Below are positions 60,302 to 64,000 of a stretch of 64,000 nucleotides of DNA, in pieces. Source of the stretch: Litorivita sp040371945 (GTDB lineage Bacteria; Pseudomonadota; Alphaproteobacteria; Rhodobacterales; Rhodobacteraceae). The notes under the pieces are model-generated. The model was not told where the DNA came from, searched no databases, and saw nothing but the letters and a program-made list of their open reading frames with translations. A program made the position numbers and the translations under genes. The stretch spans positions 1,426,001 through 1,490,000 of the forward strand of contig NZ_BAABWS010000001.1 of NCBI RefSeq assembly GCF_040371945.1, written 5' to 3'. Numbering within the stretch: position 1 is the stretch's first letter; each line of letters starts with the position of its first letter.

Positions 60302-61030
60302 CTAGCGGCTGGCGTCGGGGGTGAAGGTCGAGAAATCAACCAAAGTCCCGAGCATTTGCAGATAGGCGATCAGCGCATCCATTTCCGTTACGCCCTCTTG
60401 GCCGTCGAAATTGCGCACCTGTACCTTGTCACCATAGCGTTCGATCAACCCGTCGTAATCGCTGTCCGGATCGGCTTGGGCGAGGAAATCGGCCTGCGCA
60501 TTGGCGAGCATCTCTTCGCTGTAGGGCACGCCGACAACCGAATGCACCTTCATGTTGTCTTCGATATATTTGCCCTCAAGGCTGCGATTGCTCAGGAAGC
60601 CGTATTTCGGCATCACGGATTCAGGCACCACAGATTGCGGATCGGTCATGTGATCGAGATGCCATTCGTCCGAATAGCGCCCGCCCACACGTGCAAGGTC
60701 CGGCCCCGTGCGTTTGGAGCCCCATTGGAACGGGTGGTCATACTGGCTTTCGGCGGCCAAAGAGTAGTGACCATAGCGTTCCACCTCGTCGCGCATCGGG
60801 CGGATCATCTGACTGTGGCAGACGTAGCAACCCTCACGGATGTAGACGTCGCGCCCAGCCAGCTCCAGCGGGGTGTAGGGGCGCATGCCCTCTACATCCT
60901 CGATGGTGTTTTCGAGCCAGAAGAGCGGCGCGATTTCTACCAGCCCCCCGATGGTCACCACCAAAAAGGCAAAGACCGAGAGCAAGGTGACGTTCTTTTC
61001 CAGAACGGCGTGTTTGTCGAGAATAGCCAT
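60302..61030 (-). CDS. ccoO: cbb3 oxidase subunit II, monohaem cytochrome c
   Basis: A 242-residue cytochrome with an N-terminal membrane helix (VTLLSVFAFLVVTIGGLVEI, about residues 14-33) and one haem c site GCYVCHSQMIRP (about 68-79). The ELAGRDVYIREGCYVCH phrase is characteristic. Eleven bases upstream of ccoQ. Confidence 0.96.
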   Translation of the reverse strand: MAILDKHAVLEKNVTLLSVFAFLVVTIGGLVEIAPLFWLENTIEDVEGMRPYTPLELAGRDVYIREGCYVCHSQMIRPMRDEVERYGHYSLAAESQYDHPFQWGSKRTGPDLARVGGRYSDEWHLDHMTDPQSVVPESVMPKYGFLSNRSLEGKYIEDNMKVHSVVGVPYSEEMLANAQADFLAQADPDSDYDGLIERYGDKVQVRNFDGQEGVTEMDALIAYLQMLGTLVDFSTFTPDASR

Positions 61031-61044
61031 TGTTCCGGCCCTCC

Positions 61045-62649
61045 TTATTCGGCCGGGACTGCGTCATGCGCAGCGGCTTCGACAGCCGGTGTGCGACGCA
61101 CAGTCATGAGCAGGTTGTAACACATGATGATAGAGCCAGCGATGTAGAGCACACCCCCTGTTCCACGCACCACATACATCGGAAGCTTGGCAGCCACGGT
61201 GTCGGCAAAGCTGTTGACCAAGAAGCCGTTGGCATCCACTTCGCGCCACATCAGGCCTTCCATAATACCGGTCACCCACATGGAGGCCGCGTAAAGGATG
61301 ATGCCGATGGTCGCGAGCCAGAAGTGCCAGCTCACAAGGCTAAGCGAATACAGACGCTCGCGGTGCCACAGTTTGGGCACGAGGAAATAAAGCGCGCCAA
61401 AAGTGATCATACCGTTCCAACCGAGCGCACCGGAGTGCACGTGACCAATGGTCCAGTCGGTGTAGTGGCTCAGCGAGTTCACAGCGCGGATCGACATCAT
61501 CGGACCCTCGAATGTGGACATGCCGTAGAAGCCGATCGAAATCACCATCATCCGGATCACCGGATCGGTGCGCAATTTGTCCCATGCGCCCGAAAGCGTC
61601 ATCAGACCGTTGATCATACCGCCCCAGCTGGGCATCCACAGGATGATCGAGAACACCATGCCAAGGGTCGAGGCCCAATCGGGCAAGGCGGTGTAATGCA
61701 AATGGTGCGGACCGGCCCAGATATACAAGAAGATCAGCGCCCAGAAGTGGATGATCGACAGTTTATACGAGAAAACCGGACGCTCGGCTTGCTTGGGCAC
61801 AAAGTAATACATCATGCCAAGGAAACCGGCGGTGAGGAAAAAGCCCACGGCGTTGTGGCCATACCACCACTGGGTCATCGCATCTTGCACGCCCGAGAAA
61901 ACCTGAACCGATTTGGACCCCCAGATGGAGACCGGAATGCTCAGGTTATTGACCACATGCAACATCGCCACGGTGATGATGAAGGACAGATAGAACCAGT
62001 TCGCCACATAGATGTGACGCTCTTTGCGTTTGATGATCGTGCCGAGGAACACAGCCAGATAGGCCAGCCAGACGATGGTCAGCCACAGATCAACATACCA
62101 TTCGGGTTCGGCATATTCTTTCGACTGGGTCGCGCCAAGGATATAGCCCGTGGCCGCCAGAACGATAAAGAAATTGTAGCCCCAAAAGACGAACCAACCA
62201 AGATTACCGCCCCAAAGCCGCGCCGCCGAGGTCCGCTGCACCACATAGAAGGACGTGCAAATCAAAGCGTTACCACCAAAGGCGAAAATCACCGCCGAGG
62301 TGTGAAGGGGACGCAGTTTGCCGAAGTTCATATAGCCTTGGGCCCATTCGAAATTCAGGGCCGGAAAGGCGAGTTGGAAGGCGATGAACGTGCCGGCGAG
62401 AAACCCAACAACGCCCCAAAGCGCCGTTGCAATCACGCCCGCGCGCACCACATCATCCATATAGACGGACTGATCCACCGGCACAGGGGGCTCGCCCGTG
62501 CGGCGCAAAGTCCACAAAAATAGGCCACCGGCGACCAGCACAATCGTCAGTGCGTTCACCATATAGGCCAGATCGCGTGCGTAATTGGCCGCGATCATCG
62601 CAAAAAGCGTGATCAAGCCAAGCACGATCAGCTTGAGATAGTTGTTCAT
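61045..62649 (-). CDS. ccoN: cbb3 oxidase catalytic subunit I
   Basis: A 534-residue haem-copper oxidase subunit with about twelve membrane helices that reduces O2 to water at a haem b3-CuB centre. Conserved His-bearing motifs are present: LHTSAVIFAFGGNAL, QWWYGHNAVGFFLTAGF, WAGPHHLHYTALPDW and HYTDWTIGHVHSGALGWNG. ATG 62649 follows GAAGGGA. Transcribed with ccoOQP from a region holding two FNR-type boxes. Confidence 0.97.
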   Translation of the reverse strand: MNNYLKLIVLGLITLFAMIAANYARDLAYMVNALTIVLVAGGLFLWTLRRTGEPPVPVDQSVYMDDVVRAGVIATALWGVVGFLAGTFIAFQLAFPALNFEWAQGYMNFGKLRPLHTSAVIFAFGGNALICTSFYVVQRTSAARLWGGNLGWFVFWGYNFFIVLAATGYILGATQSKEYAEPEWYVDLWLTIVWLAYLAVFLGTIIKRKERHIYVANWFYLSFIITVAMLHVVNNLSIPVSIWGSKSVQVFSGVQDAMTQWWYGHNAVGFFLTAGFLGMMYYFVPKQAERPVFSYKLSIIHFWALIFLYIWAGPHHLHYTALPDWASTLGMVFSIILWMPSWGGMINGLMTLSGAWDKLRTDPVIRMMVISIGFYGMSTFEGPMMSIRAVNSLSHYTDWTIGHVHSGALGWNGMITFGALYFLVPKLWHRERLYSLSLVSWHFWLATIGIILYAASMWVTGIMEGLMWREVDANGFLVNSFADTVAAKLPMYVVRGTGGVLYIAGSIIMCYNLLMTVRRTPAVEAAAHDAVPAE

Positions 62650-62744
62650 GTTGCGTCCCTTCGTCGGTTCCCACGCGGTTCGAATCCCATCGCATGGGCG
62701 GATTTTGACTGATTGCCTTTTCGCCCGTCCCACAGCCCCCCGCT

Positions 62745-62758
62745 TTGATCTGCATCAA
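62745..62758. promoter_or_regulatory. FNR/FnrL box upstream of ccoN
   Basis: TTGATCTGCATCAA, identical over 14 bases to the ccoG box, 95 bases before the ccoN ATG. In the divergent ccoN/usp gap; it probably drives ccoNOQP. Confidence 0.87.
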
Positions 62759-62776
62759 GACAAGCGGCGCCGTTGT

Positions 62777-62790
62777 TTGACCCGCATCAA
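62777..62790. promoter_or_regulatory. Second FNR-type box, usp side
   Basis: TTGACCCGCATCAA, one mismatch from TTGAT-N4-ATCAA, exactly 61 bases before the usp ATG. That is the same distance as between the ccoG box and its start, suggesting FnrL activation of usp. Confidence 0.75.
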
Positions 62791-62851
62791 GGCTGCTGCG
62801 GCCGGTTGCGCCTAACCTGAGGGCACAAATGCCAATCCTGAGGAGGATCCC

Positions 62852-63691
62852 ATGGCCTATAAGTCAATCTTTTCCGTTTTGACGGATGAAGCCCTGATCA
62901 AACCGACCCTCGATCATGCCATCGCCTTGGCGACGCGGCTGGATGCGCATGTGGACGCGCTTTGCCTTGGCGTCGATCGCAGCCAGACGGGCTATTACTA
63001 TGCGGGGGCCAGCGCCGCCGTGCTCCAAGAAACCATCTCGCGGGCGCAAACCGAGGCCGAAGCAATCGAAGCGGCGGCGCGTGCGGTCTTTGGCCCGTCG
63101 GAAATCCGCTGGAGCGCCGAAAGCGGCGTGGCGCAACTGGCCGATCTGGCGCGTCATGTGGCGACGCGGGCGCGGTTCTCGGATCTGGCGGTGCTGCCCC
63201 AACCCTACGGCACGGATCGCGGCGCCGAATTGGAACCCATCGTCGAGGCCGCGCTGTTCGAAGGCGGCGTGCCGGTTTTGGTCCTGCCCAATGATGTGGC
63301 GCCAAACCCCGCGCCCAAACGCATCCTTTTGGGCTGGAACGAAAGCTCCGAAGCCTTGGCTGCAGCCCGCGCGGCCTTGCCCTTCCTGACCCAAGCCGAG
63401 GCCGTGCATGTGGTGGTGATCGATCCGCCCACCCACGGCCCGTCGCGCTCTGATCCTGGCGGGATGCTCTCGCAATATCTATCGCGCCACGGCGTGCGCT
63501 GCGAGATTGACGTTTTGTCCAAAACCTTGCCGCGCATATCCGATGTGATCAGCCGCCACGCCGCCGACATCGACGCCGATATGATCGTCATGGGCGCTTA
63601 CGGCCATTCGCGCTTTCGCGAAGCCATCTTGGGCGGCGCGACGCGCTATATGCTCGAACAGGCCAAATTGCCGGTGCTGATGGCGCATTGA
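62852..63691 (+). CDS. Universal stress protein (two-domain UspA family)
   Basis: A 279-residue protein with two Usp domains. The second has the ATP-binding signature MGAYGHSRFREAILGGATR (about residues 247-265); the first lacks it. AGGAGG precedes the ATG by five bases. A two-domain Usp next to cbb3 and fnrL genes is common in this group, and the FNR-type box before it implies oxygen control. The exact role is unknown. Confidence 0.9.
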   Translation: MAYKSIFSVLTDEALIKPTLDHAIALATRLDAHVDALCLGVDRSQTGYYYAGASAAVLQETISRAQTEAEAIEAAARAVFGPSEIRWSAESGVAQLADLARHVATRARFSDLAVLPQPYGTDRGAELEPIVEAALFEGGVPVLVLPNDVAPNPAPKRILLGWNESSEALAAARAALPFLTQAEAVHVVVIDPPTHGPSRSDPGGMLSQYLSRHGVRCEIDVLSKTLPRISDVISRHAADIDADMIVMGAYGHSRFREAILGGATRYMLEQAKLPVLMAH

Positions 63692-63714
63692 TCCGCGCCG
63701 CCGCACAAAACAAA

Positions 63715-63740
63715 GCCGCGCGAGGAGATCCTCGCGCGGC
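63715..63740. terminator. Terminator between usp and fnrL
   Basis: Perfect 12-base arms GCCGCGCGAGGA / TCCTCGCGCGGC with a two-base centre, followed by ATTTTC. Serves convergent usp and fnrL. Just after it TGTGCCAACTA occurs twice (63747-63757 and 63763-63773). Confidence 0.75.
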
Positions 63741-63800
63741 ATTTTCTGTGCCAACTATTTCTTGTGCCAACTAGGGAGCGGCCGCCGCCCGCAGCACGCC

Positions 63801-64000
63801 TTATGCGAAGATCCCGCCATCGGCGTCATCGCCCGCTTCATCCATCAGCCGCGTGAAATCGGGGATCGTCACATGGCGCTTGCCTTCAAGCGCGATCACC
63901 CCGTCGCGTTTGAGCGCCGACATCTGGCGGCTCACCGTTTCCAAGGTCAGCCCCAGATAATCGGCCATGGCTTCGCGGGTCAGCGGCAGGTCGAACACCA
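63801..64000 (-). CDS. fnrL: FnrL, CRP/FNR-family oxygen regulator (3' part only)
   Basis: The last 66 or so codons, cut by the window edge; TAA stop at 63801-63803. The recognition helix region REAMADYLGLTLETVSRQMS carries ExxSR in ETVSRQ, the FNR signature that reads TTGAT half-sites. It is followed by ALKRDGVIALEGKRHVTI. The iron-sulfur N-terminus lies outside the window. The location next to cco genes is that of fnrL in Rhodobacter. It should act on the three boxes at 57772, 62745 and 62777. Confidence 0.9.
   Translation of the reverse strand, partial: VFDLPLTREAMADYLGLTLETVSRQMSALKRDGVIALEGKRHVTIPDFTRLMDEAGDDADGGIFA

Noticed and set aside
61030..62523. Long + strand open frame antisense to ccoN
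   Set aside because: The - strand is unambiguously ccoN. The antisense translation is His/Arg-rich and lacks recognisable structure.
63747..63773. Direct repeat TGTGCCAACTA twice after the usp terminator
   Set aside because: Two short copies only; too little to call an element. Noted in the terminator entry.

Overview
The window is GC-rich DNA from an alphaproteobacterium, most likely a Rhodobacteraceae (Rhodobacter/Roseobacter-type) chromosome. The evidence is the PhyR-NepR-EcfG general stress locus, the fdsGBACD formate dehydrogenase operon, the ccoNOQP / ccoGHIS / fnrL block, and gene-dense coding with many ATGA start-stop overlaps. No transposase, integrase, phage gene or CRISPR array was seen. 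Most of the window looks like core chromosome. The more accessory parts are the glycan locus at 28.6-37.8 kb and the hydroaromatic-acid locus at 17.4-24.4 kb.

Layout. 0-1.2 kb: tail of a probable polyol gene and a PfkB fructokinase. 1.2-6.6 kb: general stress response (phyR divergent from nepR-ecfG-HWE-type kinase, then a phospholipase D-like gene). The two arms share one nearly symmetric EcfG promoter. 6.7-8.6 kb: gamma-glutamyltransferase. 8.8-14.9 kb: NAD-linked molybdenum formate dehydrogenase fdsG-B-A-C-D, with a 67-nt palindromic element and a tiny coupled ORF wedged between fdsB and fdsA. 15-17.2 kb: TetR regulator, a small unknown protein, transaldolase. 17.4-24.4 kb: divergent catabolic locus with a TIM-barrel isomerase/dehydratase-like protein, a ketosteroid-dehydrogenase-like flavoenzyme, a TctCBA tricarboxylate-type transporter and an NAD-type shikimate/quinate dehydrogenase. 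24.5-26.9 kb: GGDEF-EAL protein. 27.1-28.6 kb: remnant of a rhodanese/chromate-resistance gene fused to chrA. 28.6-37.8 kb: surface-glycan genes (two sulfotransferase-like, two HAD-like, GT2 and GT4 glycosyltransferases). 38.1 kb: tRNA-Met. 38.2-42.8 kb: glutathione peroxidase and an ECF metal transporter operon (nikK-cbiM-nikL-cbiQ-cbiO) led by a cobalamin riboswitch. 42.9-53.1 kb: D-2-hydroxyacid dehydrogenase, hemC/hemE/hemF, SDR, RsmC-like methyltransferase, clpS, HAD hydrolase, penicillin-binding carboxypeptidase. 53.4-64 kb: cbb3 oxidase assembly (ccoGHIS), a LysR gene with two tiny divergent ORFs, ccoNOQP, a universal stress gene and the 3' end of fnrL.

How it fits together. The right end is a low-oxygen respiration block. 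FnrL carries the FNR recognition-helix signature, and three FNR-type boxes (TTGAT-N4-ATCAA or one mismatch) lie before ccoG, ccoN and the usp gene. The haem genes supply the cbb3 oxidase. The cobalamin riboswitch suggests that the ECF transporter imports cobalt for B12 synthesis even though its accessory proteins are of the nickel-system type. The left end couples stress signalling to its own sigma factor through bidirectional autoregulation.

The items most worth a second look are the hydroaromatic locus, the split HAD/glycosyltransferase architecture, the palindrome in the fds operon, two families of short intergenic repeats, and the tiny coupled ORFs at 58.8 kb. All assignments come from reading the sequence. 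No database search was run.
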